Shown piece after piece: positions 48,563 through 62,800 of a DNA stretch of 64,000 nt; the first letter of the stretch is position 1; the number at the start of each line of letters is the position of its first letter. Source of the DNA: Ifrita kowaldi (lineage: Eukaryota; Chordata; Aves; Passeriformes; Cinclosomatidae); assembly GCA_013398055.1 (NCBI GenBank), contig VZRS01006725.1, positions 181,035 through 245,034 on the forward strand. Direction: 5' to 3'. The translations under genes and the position numbers were made by a program. The notes below the pieces were generated by a model. The model saw only the letters and a list, made by a program, of their open reading frames with translations, searched no databases and was not told the origin of the DNA.

Positions 48563-51500
48563 TCCCCAGCTGTCTTGTTTTGCTGGTCATAGCTTTAAGT
48601 TGCTTTATTTTTTTTTTTTAACCTACTTAAACTTTCCTCAAATATTTCCAAATACTATGAACCATTTGTAGCTGTCCTAATTCTGGCTCATAAGCAATGC
48701 TAAAAATTCCTCCCCCAATTGACAGCTTTCTTTGCCAGATTACAATATTCCCAGCTGATTAGTTATCTTAACCGCAGGGTTTTTTCTGAGAAGTACAATT
48801 AGCAGAATTTGTTTCAAGCTCCTACAAACAGTTTGCTGTAGAATGTAATTTATTTCATGTTTTCTGAGCAATGAATGTTATTCACGTATTTTTGAAAAAT
48901 CTGCTAAGAGTATATTTTCATCCCTTTCCATTCTTTCTTCTTCCTCCAATGCCAAGAAATAAAAACTGAAATTATGGTTTCATATGGAACTAAGAACAGC
49001 CCTGACATTTAACTGAGTGGGATTCTGGATGTGCAGCAGTTGTTATTGTTAAAATACCACTATTTATGAAAATAACACTATGTGGAGAAAGTAACACCAG
49101 CTGGGAGGAGAGGACAAGCAGGGGGATTAGGGGCTTTCAGCAGTGGGGACTTGTGTACCTTGCAGCAGGGAGTGCACTGCTGGGCTGAGTTCGAAGAGGT
49201 TTCGGCTCAAAGTTGAAGCTATGGGGAATCAGAAGTGAAGGTCTTGTCCTGTGCCAGCACAGCCATTTAATTTTCATTCATTAGGGAGTTCCAGCTGTAA
49301 ACTCTACAGCAGAAAGCTGTTGCTTTGTCCCTGTTTATCAGCACTGATGGAAGAGGCAGACAGCAATCTTGGATGTAGCTTTTATAAAACTTTATAAAGA
49401 TAAAAACCCTATAATATATCCTTCACTTGGAGTACAGCAGCTGACACTTGCTGAATGTCTGCTGAAGTGTGATTAAATCCTTGGGAAAAAAAGGGAAAGT
49501 TACTGCAAGGAGCTGTTAAAAAGCTTGGGAAATAAATACAGGAGCCTTGATGTGTCTGGTTTATGTTGTGGGCACAAGGGAGTGGTGGGAGGCAGCACAG
49601 CAGATCTGAGAGGAAGAGGGAGGATGTAAGAAGAGAATAATGCTGGTCCCAGATTTCCCACTGTCATGGTCTGGTTGTTCTGCAAAGGATTTTTGGAAGT
49701 TGAACAAAAATTTGAAGAAGTGATAACAAAACCTCCCTGTCTCAATGTGCATTAAATACATCCCACATGTTTATGAATTGGAGACAGGGAGTGCTGTGAT
49801 AAAAAAGATGGGGATAGGAATTTAGTTGCTCGAAATTAGGAAGTCTACTTCTGTTTATACCTAATTGTTCTGATTTCATTAAACAGTGAGAAGGCTGAGG
49901 TGCTACACAGGCGCTTCAGAAAATACCATGGCTTTCTCTTTTAACTGCATAGAAAATCTATTTGCTTTTTTCAAGTAACTGCTATTAAAATTAAAGAATC
50001 TGAATCTACTGTTGTTATAAAATTTCCATTTTACAAATCTCTTCTACAGATTCACTGAATTTAAAGACATTGAATGAGAAGCTGGACTGGTTGTTTATAA
50101 GACATAGATAGAATTTTCATAAAATAGGGAAATTTCAGTAGTGCACATTCAACCATTAATGATAATTTTCACATTTAACAGTTAGTGGAAGGCAATGTGG
50201 CTGTTAAAACTCAGGGTAATACTTACTTTTGGTTAAATGGTTATTTTCAAACTGAAGTCACGGGAGATTGCAGCCTGCTTCTTTCTTTGTTTCTTTCTTT
50301 CCTTGCACATTGTTTGCTTTTAAAAAGAAATAAAAGACTAAAGAGATTTACATTGGCCAGAGTTTAATTTGTATTGACATTTGTATCTTGCCTCTGAGGT
50401 TTGGAAAAAAATGGAATCCAATTAGGTCAGACACATACAAATGAGAAGATATTGCTTAGAGTTGCATGAGCACTGAAACACCTAAATCCAACTTAAACAA
50501 AAGTGAGCTGGAAACTCAACCCAGCCTATGACACATGGACTTTAGGGCTGCAAAATCTGGTTTTGGCTTAATGAGTATTTATTGAAATCACAAAGCTCTG
50601 GGTTGGAGGGATAAAATTCAGAATACCAAATTAATTTTAGTAATAATCTCATTGGCAATATTTATATGGGAGAAAAATATCAGTTGGTCTGCCATCCTCT
50701 AGATGTGAAGAACATTAAGACTGATCTGATTTGCAATAGTAGTGCTGCAGGATTTGGTCATCCCACACAATTTAGAGCATCATGTGACCACAGGCATTTT
50801 ATATTAGGAAATAAACTTGGCTCTACGGGTTTATAACTTTTATATAGGACTAGCATACTGTGTAAGGAACTCATAAGAGCATCCACTGAATTGCTCTCCT
50901 GTTCTAAATTTATATATTTTTAGAGCAGATGCATAAACATCCCTGCATTTCCTACTATCTACCAATTTGTGATGGATGCTCTCAAAAGCTTTTTTGAGAA
51001 TGTGCTTCGTGTACTGATTACAGAAACGTTTTTTCCACAATAGCTTAATGTGGACCAAAGGAAAAAAGCAGTTGAAATTTCAGTCATATGGAGAAATTTC
51101 AAACTCTGCTTTCTGTTAACTGTAAATTTCCACCCCGAGTCTTTTATTCCCAAGACTGTGTTGGTACCAAGTGGGATAAATGCTCTGCTGTTTGAACATT
51201 AATACTTAGGTGATACTTGGTATTAAATCAGAAAGCTGCATCTTACAAATTCTGTCACTATGGTGTAGCTGATCGTGTAATTACTGCTGTTATTTTTGAT
51301 TAGCCAGCTATCACAGTGATGCTGTGAGGAGCAGGGGAGTCATCCCTATCCAAAGAAGCCTTGGACCTTCGTCGGAGGAGATGCTAAAATCACCCTGTAC
51401 ATCCTGTCATTGAAATGGATGCTCTGAGCATTATCTGCTGACCCTGATGGCTGAGGGTATTTTAACATCACTAATGAAAGACTGGATGTGATGATAGGAG

Positions 51501-53699
51501 CTCTTGGCTGATGGGGAGTTACCTGACCCTTTTAAGGCAGGCTACACTGCCTCTGTGCTCCAGCTTTATGCAGAGTGATGAAGTTGTGGATATTTTGTTG
51601 GGGAGACTTTTGTGAGACAAAAGGGGTGCTTAAAGAGATCCTTTTAAATAACTTTGATAACTTGGTTTTCTCTAATAGGAAGTAGTTTGAAACAAATTCC
51701 TTACATTTCAGTATTAATGACCCTAAAAGTAAAATTGCATTTTTTTTCTTTTTTTTTTTTTTTCAAATGAGCATCAATACAATCGAGAGAGTATCCAAAA
51801 GTGCACGGATCTGCAGTTTCCTGCAGAACCAGGGGAAAAACTGGGTGTAAAGCAGCATAATGTGTGAGAACTGGCCTTCTCCCTGCTCTCAGTGATGTTT
51901 GAGAATAATAAAACGTGGCAGTATGACAGATACCTTTTGGGAGCACTTAGAGCTTTAAATGGACTCTCTGTATTACAATACTAAATTGCAGAGTTACTAC
52001 CATAAAACACACCAAATAGATTTACATTTAAATTGTAACAGAACGAGGGAGATAATGTCACAACGAGACAACAAAATGGGAAAGCAAATCCCAATATATG
52101 TCAGCTCCTTATTTTACTCTCCAGTTCGTTGGGAAGTTAGGAACTTTTGAATTTTGAGTCACTTCTTGGCAAGAAATAAATATAAAATTGTTCCTCCGAA
52201 GCTTTTCAGCCTCATGGACAAACCTTCTTCAGTGAAAGCATGGACCAGGGTGTGGGGTTAGGATAGATCCTGGTGGCTCACTGCAGTGACAGCTCCTGTG
52301 TCCTAAAGCTCTTCCCTTGTGTTTTTCTCTCCACATGGTTCAGACTCTTCACTTTTTGTAGTTTTTCTAATATTAAATGTAAATTTTTTGAGTTGTTGTT
52401 GAGGTTTTTTGTTTGTTTTTTTTTAATTTTTAGTCCACAGTGATACAGTTTTTCCTCTCTTCCTTTACTTATTTTTATTTTACGCCCATCTGTGGGCTTC
52501 ACACAATCTCTGTTGTTCTCTCTCCCTGGATTTTATTTCTCCAAATGTTATGGATGATCTAATTGCAGCCTGGCTCCTTGAGACTGTTGGTGCATTAGTA
52601 CAGAAGTGGAAACAACTGGTTTTTGAGAATATTGGGTAGAACATATCTCTCTTTTCCTCTGGTCCATAAAACCACAGTAGATTAACTCAACTAGTAGTGA
52701 TTTTTCTGCAGCCCATCAGTGTGACGTGGAATGAATATTCAGAAGTATCAGTGGAGCTTTTTTTTTGACAGTTACTCGATGAGTTTGACTGAGAAGTGCT
52801 TTGTGAGGACGAGTCTTCTGTTGACTCATAAACACCTTGGGTATTAGTCAAACTTGTGCAGTTAAACTCTGCTTTAGCATAAAGGCATGGCCTTTCTCCA
52901 GTTGAACAATCATTTTTTCCACTGCCTAAATCTGGAGTTTTCAAGGTCTGGTTAATTCACTTAGAAAACTTTCTAGGTATCATGTGGTTTATGAATGGAC
53001 AGAATTGTGCTTTTAACAGAAGGGCTTTTTTCTTAAAAAGAAAACAAAATAGATGTTGAAAGGGGAATTGCCTGCAACAGTATTTTCTGTGACTTGCATA
53101 AAATGTATTTGTCTTTATAATGACATTGATTTTTATAGCTCCTATAACTACAAAAATAATTAAGAGCATTTCACTGAGCTAAAGAGGGATGTTTCATATT
53201 GACTTGAGAGTTAATTTAAATTACAAATGAAATACAGGAGAAGTACCCTAAAAACTGATGTGTACATTTTCGTAGCACGGTGAACAGATAGCAATTAGTG
53301 ATAAGTGATTTGCCTCAAAGCTGCTTTGAATAGCAGATGACGCAGAGCTCGATACAGAGCAAATAAGCTCAGGCTCACTGGAGAGAAGACGGAGGAGTTA
53401 ATCTCCCCTCCAGGGCAATAATGTTCCAGGTGATATACTTACAATGGATTTTGTCACATTGTGCTTTAATGCTCCCAAACAATGGGTTTTCACCTTTTAT
53501 TTCCTTAGGATATTCTCTCACAAATGGTCTATTTAGCAAGGTTTAGGCTTCCCTTGAGTCTTTGCTTTTCCAGATGAATCGATAGCATCAATTAGGATTG
53601 ATTGGGAAGGTCAAACCTTGTCTTGCACTGGAAGGATTTGTAACCAGAGGTGGTCATGGCATGAATGTACACGATTGACTCGTCATGCTGTTGGAGTTT

Positions 53700-54250
53700 G
53701 GATTGTGTCAGGAATAGTGTGTCCAGCAGGACCAGGACACTGACTGCCACCTGTGCTGGGCACTGCTGAATGCGGGGGTCAGTTTTGGTCCCTCATGACA
53801 AGAAAACTATTGAAGGGCTGGAGTGTGTCCAGGGAAGGGAACAGAGCTGGGTGAGGGTCTGCAGAACCAGGAGCAGCTGAGGGGGCTCAGCCTGGAGAAA
53901 AGGAGACCCAGGGGGATCTTCTCACTCTCAGCAGCTCCCTGACAGGAGGTTGCGGCCGGGGGGGTCAGTCTCTTCTCCTCAGTAACAAGCAATAGGAAGA
54001 GAAGAAACAGCCTTAGCTTGCACCAGGGGAGGTTTAGATTCGATATTAGCGAAAATTTCTTTGCTGACTTGGTTGTCAATCCCTGGCACATCTGCCCAGG
54101 GAAGCGGCAGACTCCCTGTCCCTGGAGGGATTTCAAAGACGTGTAGATGTGGCATTTGGGGACAAGGTTCAGTGGTGGCCTTGCCAGTGCAGGGTTACTG
54201 GTTGGATTTGATGATCTTAACAGCTTTTTCCAACCTCAGTTATTCTATGA
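53700..54250 (+). mobile_element. CR1 LINE 3' fragment, the longest in the window
   Basis: About 550 bases of sense-strand CR1, covering the end of ORF2 and the 3' region. Blocks include GGCTGGAGTGTGTCCAGGGA, GGGCTCAGCCTGGAGAAAAG, TCTTCTCCTCAGTAACAAGC, CACCAGGGGAGGTTTAGATT, GATGTGGCATTTGGGGACAA and GGTTGGATTTGATGATCTTA, ending CAACCTCAGTTATTCTATGA. Frames are broken by substitutions and indels, so it makes no reverse transcriptase. An antisense frame over it (53807-54136) is not a gene. Confidence 0.96.
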
Positions 54251-57200
54251 AAATTAAAAATAATTGCTGCATCTGGAGACAGCTAAAAAACACATTACAC
54301 AGAAAATGTGTGGAAAAGCCAGTAACTGACACAGAATTCAGCTTGTAAGAAAGTGTCATCTCTTGACAACTGTTTATTGGTGAAATAAGTAATTTTCTAA
54401 TTGATAGTTTGGGAACATTGCAATGAAGTTCCAGCTATTTTGTTTCTTCCGTTATGTACAAATGAGTGAAGTTATTTCTGATCGTAGATTTTTATTGTAT
54501 TTTTCTGTGAAATTTAGCACTCTTAGTGATGACAACTTTGCAATGTTTTAGGGATTCATAATGATGCCAAGGCGTGTACTAAATGTTACTGAGCAGCCTG
54601 TCTCAATTGTATTTTGTGGCAGAGAATTATTTCATATACATTAAGGTTTTTTCCACTGCTTGGGTTTGAATCTACTTTATTTCATACTCTTCAGCTCTTT
54701 CTGAATCTTGGTTTCTGTTTCAATTATTTGGTTTTCTCCCTGGACATTTTGTAGTACAATTTGACATTGCCCCACTGAAATATGTTTGAAGGCAGATTTT
54801 TTTCTATTTTTTTTTTCTTTTTTTCTGCATTCTAGTTTGGCAGAACTGGGCAGAAGAGAACTGTGTGTCTGTATTTCCTGGATGTGTTTACTTTCCTGAT
54901 GAATATCTTTTCTGGCTGAACTGGAAAATTTCAGGACAGACATCCTGTAGCTGTGCCATAGCCAGTGCTTGGTTAGACTGGAAAAATCCAGGCCTGCTCT
55001 TGAGCCACAGTGGGTCAACAGATCAGCGCCTGTGCTCCACAGGAAACCCAAACAAGTAGGAGACACTGATTATGGGATATGCAGGTGTGTGTGCATTTCT
55101 GCTTAGGTAATCCAGGATAGGAATATGTGAGTCTTAATGATGCAGTAAAAATGAAAAATAGCTGGAGGGCCTTAAAGGATGGTTTTTGCCAAGTCTGTCC
55201 TCAAAGCAACTTTTATTCAGCACATGATTTATAAGTCTGATTTCTCTGCTGTATTTCTTCTACAGAGAGAAACTGAGGATGGTGGAGACTTGGGAAGTCA
55301 GTTAAAGCTCTGTGGGAAGTAGGGGTGACTCTGTGGGTCCCCTGAAATCGCTGGCTGCTTCCCAGGGGAGTGGATGCTTCCCTGTGCTCTGCTGGCACAG
55401 CGCTGGCTCGGCAGGCAGCCCCACGTTCCTGCTCTATAGATCCTCCTGGGATCTATGGGCAAGTGCTGTGCAAAAATTAATGGCAGGGTTTGGTCCTCAC
55501 ACTGAATGGTGGCTGTGAAAAAAGCCTAAAAGAGGCGGAAACCCGGAGTGTGGCTTTCTTGCAGAGCACATCCTACTGCAAAAGGTCTTACAGGAGGCTG
55601 AACAGTCACTTTTGCCAGTGCCAGCTCAGGTGCAAGGCAGCAGGACGGGTTGGAGCAATTAAAAAGCCACTCCACCCGCTCCTAGGCCTTCCCAGGGTAT
55701 TTGCTGAATGCCAGGTGCAGGCTGCCTCGCTGGAACAGGAATTGCTTGTGTTGATTTTGATGATGTTGGGCTTCATTTCAAAAGCTTGAGAAGTTGTTCT
55801 GGTGTGGAAGTTGAATTAAAGGACTTCAGAAATAAGAAGTAGAATCCATGCAAAACTCCAGGAGTAAACTGGCAATCAGAAAAGTACTGGCACCTGTCCA
55901 TGTGCTGTAGTCTTATCGGAATAAATGCAAATCATCTTTGGGCTGAAAGTAGCACATGTGAAAGCTTTTAATTTTGTTAAAATGAATTACCCATAATTAT
56001 CTTGTTAATACATAGAAGTAGACTACTGAAAGACATTGAACAGTCACAGTAATTTTCCATTAATCAAGGAAAAAACCCCTCAAAACACAGGTTAAAATCT
56101 CATTACTGCGAAAACAGTTTACATCTTCCGTGAGTAATTTGCTGTGTAAAATTCAAAACAGAAATAACAGTAGTGTGTGACTCTTTATTGACGAGGTTTG
56201 TCTGCAGGTGTCTCTGAGAGTAATAAGAAGCCACGTAGATACTTTGCAAGAAAACATCTTTCACTGTACTCTTAGTGTACAAGTTGCTTTTTTTTTCCCA
56301 TTTCCTCCTTCCTGTAACTGTGGGCTCATCTTGGTCCGTGCTCTGCATGGAGCTGCTCCCTGGGAGAGATGTGGTGCTGATCCTTCAAGTGCTGTGTTTG
56401 TTGTACTGTGTTTATTCAGGTTAACCTTGGGGTTTGACCTATAATTATTACACAGAAGGAGGAAAACTTGCAAGGAATGTTTTAATGAGCACACTTCTGT
56501 AAATATTCTTATTCTGTTTATTCTCTTTCTTGTGCTTTACTAGCAAACAAGACAAAGAGCAAGCCTAGTAACTCCTACAGCTAAAATTATAGCAAACAGA
56601 CTAGGTTTGCTTGAAAAGGCAAAACTTCAGATTTCCTGGTTTTAAACTGCAGAAATCTTTCCCATTGGTGGTGTGGAGGTATCTTTACCTGCCCCTTTCC
56701 ATCTCTGTTTCTACAAATGTTGGTTGATACCTCTGGAACTGACTTAGTGAAATCAGATGTGCGTCAAGTTTGACATGTGCCAAAACAGGTTTTGAGTCAG
56801 GTTGTAAGTGAGAAAGAAGTGCAAATTATTTAAGCAAATTTAATACCCATGGTGATTCTAGCACTGCTGCAAGACTGGGAGCACACGCTGTTAAGGGGAG
56901 GGTGTTCCCAGAGCACCTCAGCACTGCAGACTGAGCCACTTCCATCATTAAAGTGTGAAGGTGTAGGCACCTAAATCATTCTGGTGCTCCTGAGGGTGTT
57001 GCTGCAGAAGCTGTTGTAACTTCAGGTAGCCCCTTCTCATTTCCCTCAAACTGCGTGTGGCTGTGAAGCTTTGATCCCTGCACGAAGCTGACAATGATGA
57101 GAGCTTCTGGAGTCCTGGTCTATTTCTGTGTGGTTTATCTTGCCAAGAGAGCAGCAAAACAACAATTAATCTGCTCAGCCAGGCAGATTTTGCAGGTAGG

Positions 57201-59726
57201 ATTTGGTTATTGGAGCAAATTTTGTTCGGTGATTTCCCCTTTGCAGTTTCTCAAATCCTTCCATGTTTCTCATTGTAGCGTTTTCAAAACAAAAGCAGAA
57301 ACATGTTTTCAAATCTGATAACGTGGAGAAACGTTTCATGAATTATAAATGAACGTCAGTGATGTATGAATGTGCTTGCCAAACTGGTGGAAGGTTTGAA
57401 ATATGCAACATGTTAGCATATAACTTCACTCAGTTTTCAATTTTTGAGTTTCACATTAGGGAGTCACAGTGGTACTTCAAAACCAATTTAGAAATATTGT
57501 CATTAAAATAAGTTCTGTTTTTATTCACTATCAGTATATGGGAGCTGCCATGTACCATATCCTAATATGGGATTTCAAAATCTGACCTTCTGCTCTTTCA
57601 TCTGGAATTTTAAATAAATTTTCTTGTTGAGCTCAGTTAGGTTTATAAAAAATCCTTAGATTTTACTGTGTAACTAAAGGTGGACCATTGGAAATGTAAT
57701 TGATGGCAACCCTTTGGAAAGTGTTTTATTTCTATTACATGCCACTTAATTAGGGAGGAGCAAGATATAGAAAATACAGCAAACACAGGGTGACATCCTG
57801 GGCATGGTTATCAAAAGAGAGTTACAATGCAAAGCTTCTTGCCAGCTCAATGACGTGCTCACATTTCTTCTCTCACACAGCTTTGTGTGTTTTCTTTCCT
57901 GTCCATCAAAATGAAGCATTCTGAAGCTTGAGGATTTTATTAATCAAGTGAGCTCATCCAAATTAGTTTCATTTACTTGAAAAGCTCTGTCAAGACACTC
58001 AAATCCACGTGATCTCTCCGTTCTTAACCAGGAGCAGAGAATCTAGGCTTAAATAAAAACTGCAACTCCAAAGTCTGGCTACTTCTTCTCTTAAAGAACA
58101 GAACAGAAACCTAAGTTTCTCTCTGTGGTTGCTGAATAATGTGAAGCCAGACAGGTAACATGCTCCACAGTCAAAAGAACATAAACTTTTTGGTTATTTA
58201 TATTTTTCTTTTGCTTTCATCCTTCCAGTTGTAATTTTTTTCCTCAGCTTGGCATATTTCACCTTATAAAAATAAACTTAGAACTCATGGGTTCCTTGTA
58301 CCACAGCAGGGCATAGGAAGGCTCAAAGGGATGCAATTAACCCAAATGCTTGGAAACAGCATGCTCCCCAGTCACAATAAATTTCAAGATAATAAATTTA
58401 ATCTAATTTATTTCAACTGTTTTGAAAGGTAAAGTTGATTGTGAGAGCAGCTGGACCTTGAACTTCTGTTCTTTAGATATTTTTGAGGATTTATTGTGGA
58501 AAACAAAGGAATGAAAGTATAAAGCTGTTACGCAGTTTAGTCTTGGAAAAATATATACCTCGAGACTGAAAGCATTTGAGGGTATATTGCACTTTATACT
58601 CAAAATGTTTTATTGGCAGGTATTGACTTGTGTTGCTTCTGCAGTTGACCATTCCAAGCAAACACAGATCAAAACTACTCTTAACCACTTTATAATTATT
58701 TTATTATTAATTGTGCCACATGGATGTTTCATTTAAAATTTATGTTTCAGTTTGGCTTTATATTTGGGTGGAGAGGAGGCCACACTGGCAGGGTGAAATT
58801 TGAAGTTTGAATTGTAGGTTTGAAAACGGATTGGTGTGGTGGTGATCATTTTATGCTGGCATTAAGTGTTTAGGAGGATCAGGGCTGTGTATCAATTTGA
58901 CTGGTTTTGAGGCATTTTCATTTTCACAAATTCAATTAGTGTTGAACTACTTATTGCCTTCCGTCGGACTCTGAATAATATGTTTCTGTGAATTAGTGAA
59001 TCAGTTCTTGCATTTTTCATACTGTTACTGGACATTTAAAAAAAAAAAAAAGGTAGAAATGCATTACGTGTTTTTAAGAGCAGTCTTCCAGGAGAGAAGT
59101 CCAGTCAAATTCTCCATTTTATAAAATATCTGGAATAATGCCTCAGATATCAGCGCAAATGAGGTATATCAAAGTAGGTGGGTTTCTCCTTCCCTCAAAT
59201 ACTGCTCTTGCTCTGTTTTACTGTCTCATCTTTAGTGCCACAATTAACTGATTTAAGGTATGGCTCTAGGTGTGTTTTTATTTCTCTTCACCATTCTTTT
59301 TGGTTTTGTTCTTTATTGTCAGTAAAATTGTATCATTTTGTCCAAGCTGGAAAAGTTACTCCCTTCAAAGCACTGCACCTGCGGGTTCATTTTATTGAAA
59401 GGCATTTTTAGATGTAGACAGTAAAACTTAACAATTCTTTTGATAGAACTTGATGTGGAAAACTGTCACAAAGAAAAGGAAAACAACAACAGGGAGTAAG
59501 AAAAGGAGCAGAGGAAAAGAGGGGTTTTTTTTTTCATAAACTCTACCCTGTTCTAAAACTCTGACCTGTATTAAAAGTAGAAAGACATTTTAGACCTTAC
59601 ACTCGGCTTTTCACAACTGTTTTGTTCACAACATTTGATAGCTTGCAACAAATAGAAAGAAAATATTTTGAAATGTTTAAAAATGAGAGTATTTTAAGTG
59701 TCAGGAAGACATTCCCTGACCACATA
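54251..59726. other. Intronic DNA, no gene seen
   Basis: Noncoding DNA between two CR1 fragments. It has a small hairpin at 55436-55456 (ATAGATCC, 5-base loop, GGATCTAT) and an A-rich run near 59038-59051. The frame at 54865-55059 (TGG-rich, Trp-containing) has no recognisable domain. Confidence 0.6.
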
Positions 59727-59840
59727 GGGGACTTTGAGCAATCAGGTCTAGTGGAAGGTGTCCCTGCCTGTGGCAGGGGTTTGGAATGAGATTATCTTTA
59801 AAGTCCATTCCAGCCCAAACCCTTCTGTGATTCTGCGAAT
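59727..59840 (+). mobile_element. CR1 LINE 3'-end fragment
   Basis: Short sense-strand CR1 3' terminus: GGTCTAGTGGAAGGTGTCCC, TGCCTGTGGCAGGGGTTTGG, ATTATCTTTAAAGTCCATTC and CAGCCCAAACCCTTCTGTGA, ending in ATTCTGCGAA, a decayed tail unit. Only about 115 bases survive. Confidence 0.93.
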
Positions 59841-62800
59841 GCTCTTAGCCTGTTAATGTGTTAATATAGTATAAATTCAATCCAATTCACTGCTCTCACT
59901 AAACTCAAAGGGAACACAGTTGAATTTATTGTGGGATTATGGCAATTTACACCAATATTTTACTACAGTAGGTGTTCAGCCTTCAGTAACGTCTACTCTG
60001 ACTAAATAAAGGGCTGCAGGCAAGCTTATACCACTTCTTTTTTGTCTGGATTTGTTTTTTGTTTGTTTACTTTTCAATTGTGAGCAGTATCAGCAATTTT
60101 AAGTGATGTAATGTTCCTGAACCATGGACTAGTTGTTCCTGCCATGGTAATGGTGACTCAGTGGCTTTTTAAAGTTGAGCTCTTGAAACTGACCTTTAAA
60201 TCAGGAACGAGCTACTGTGAGAAAATGTGGCCCTAGGGTGACCTGCTTCTCCAAGACTATGGAACTTCAGCTGTCATAACTGTATTTATAGTTATTGGTA
60301 ACTCAATATAGGAAATGATTCACTTATTAAATCTATTAAGTCATTTTGTTGTGAGCTACTGGCTAGCAGGGTTGTTGGCAGTAAAAGGTGTCTATTCCTT
60401 TGCTTTAGTAATGAAAGTAAAAAGGAATTTGCCAAAAGCCATTTTCTATCTCTATCCTTTGTCAACATCTTTCTCTGGAGCTTTTTTGGCTTCCTGAAAT
60501 CGATCTTTCTGTGGAGTACTGAAAGTGAGAGGTTGGAATTCTGACCCTTAGAGGTATAGGTAGTTTAGGATTTACATGTGGCACAGCAAAATGCCCCAAA
60601 GAATCTTCAGGTTTTTTGAAGTTTTGTAGGCCTTTTTGTTCATATGCCTTTTCCTTGACTTTGTCCATGATTCAGCCAAATGACTTTAGAAATGGTGTTT
60701 ATTGTGTTGGTTTCCTACCTCAGTTCACCACGAGTGCTGCCTTTATTCCTGGGAGAGAGCTGTGCTATTGATGAGCATCCACCTGCTGAGCTGTCAGAGC
60801 CCAACAGGACTTTACTGTGCAGCTCCATGAGCTTCCACACTAATCCACCAGACTGAATTCCAAGCTGGACCCCATTCTGATTCCTTGTGACTCAAATCCC
60901 TTCTCTAAACAAAGATTGTCCTACCAAGTACCATTTCCACTTATCTGCTGTTTGTTTCTACCTTTCCAGGAAAGCTCTGGGATGTAATGACTCCAATTCA
61001 GGGGAGGCTGCCTGCACCCTCTCACAGAACAGTAGCTCTCATCTCTGTTCAGTAAATAAAAGCGTTTTCTGAAAAGAAGGATCCTAAAACAAAATGCTCA
61101 TGCCCGGTACTCTTTGGCAGTGTTCTTCCTGAGATGAGACAGGTAAAGGAGAGCTTGCAGGAAAAGAAATTGCTGGGCATCTCAATTGGTCTTACCTGCA
61201 CTTCTCCTGCTGGCCATAGGTGTTTTTCTGGCAATTACTGACAAGCAGTAGAGGCTGTGGGGTGAAGGAGGGATCTGATTTAACTTCATGCCCGGATGCT
61301 TAATTGGTGTGGTAAGGGCTAAAATTTCAGGCCAGACCCCTTGCAAGGCTGACTGATTTCACTGGGCTGCTGCTTTTCCTGCTACAGCCCTTTTACAGAC
61401 CATGGGATGTGCAGGTGTCTTATTTGCTTCTCTGTCTGGGGGGACCTGATGGTGAAGGAGTCAGGGGAGCTCAGGGATGTCAGAGAGCTGCTGCTTACTT
61501 GCCATTGCTCTCCACATTTTCCTCTCGATGAGTGGGGTGTAAAAGGCTTCATAAAACATTTGGTATATGCAAATGAACAAACAGGTGAATTATCAAGAAC
61601 TATTGGTTCAGGAGGAAAAGAAAAAGTCAAGCGTCTTATCTTTCCTGGAGACATATGCTATGGCCAGATAAGCAGTTCATCTTCCCAGGTATGTTCCATT
61701 AAGTATATTACCCAATCAGCTAGGATATATAAGACATATTGCAACTCTAATCTCCCCAGGCAAGTAGTATTCAATTATCCTTACCATTTTCAAGAGAGAA
61801 ATATCCTGAGCATTTAGAGCGCTTGTATTTTTGGCACTCGGTCGTGTTATGTGAAGGCTAATAAAGAACATTTCAACTAAAAAGGCATGAGACAGGCAGA
61901 TGAAATATTGAAGAAAATAGTATTATATAAGTCCTGAGGTGCAAATGTTCACTATCCCTCAAAATGGTTTCCTGACATCTTATCTAACGTTTTGAAACTG
62001 GGTCAAGGATGAGAATGAGTGGATGAGAATTGCCATCCACTATGCCTACAGTGTGTGTTTTGTGTATATAGTTCTAATTAAAAGAGAAATTCTGTTGAAT
62101 ACTTTGTTTGCAAGTGCTCTTTCTGTTTTAAAAGTGTTTTTCCTGTTGTGTGTTGTTTTGCTATGTAAATTGCTTTTTGAATTGAATACTGTTCAGACAG
62201 ACCAATTTTCCTGTTACTCTTCTAAGCAAGCATTAGAGACGTCAGAAGTCACAGCTCCTGCAAGTGCTCTTGAAAGGGATGTCTTCTCTTCCATGTGAGA
62301 TGTGGCAACTGGCAGATAAGTTCAGTCACAGACAGCTTCATAATTTGGTAGCTGACAAGAATCCAACATAATATCTTTGGAGGGTTATGGGAAAAGCTCT
62401 GCTTCGTATCTGTTCCTGGAAGGACTCGCAGCAGGAGTTACTGTGGAGATTGTTTGCTGCCTTCCCAGACCAAACCCTGCTCTCAGTTGTTTCTCTTCTG
62501 CTGAGAAACAGAGGAGCAATATATTGCAGCAATTTTAGTGTTATTTATATGAGCTAAGCTAAATATCAGGATATTTCAGTCTATGAAATATGTCCAGTGT
62601 TCCAGAGAGCAAGAGATTAAAGGGAAAATATATACTTTGCCTGATTATTACATACAAATGGTACAGCCTTTCTTGGAATGCGTTCTAAAAGTTCCATGAA
62701 GCAGGGAAGCATTTCCCAAATTCCTTTATCCCTCCTTTCCCTAAGTAGTCCATGACCTTCTTCATTCAAACATTAAAAAATGTTGTTGAGAGTACACATA

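Larger units (their letters stand above)
42671..53699. other. Intronic DNA, no gene seen
   Basis: Long noncoding stretch. It contains G-tracts at 44796-44812, a hairpin at 45539-45561, paired AP-1-like sites at 46207-46258, a CpG-richer patch at about 46,698-46,815, a (TA)n tract at 48487-48562 and T-rich runs near 51738-51764. No exon, tRNA or transposon was recognised. Confidence 0.6.

Noticed and set aside
53807..54136. 109-codon minus-strand frame
   Set aside because: Antisense of the CR1 fragment at 53700-54250.
61407..61817. Possible second LDLa exon of LRP1B
   Set aside because: No six-cysteine pattern, no DxSDE calcium motif, and the phase at the donor does not fit.
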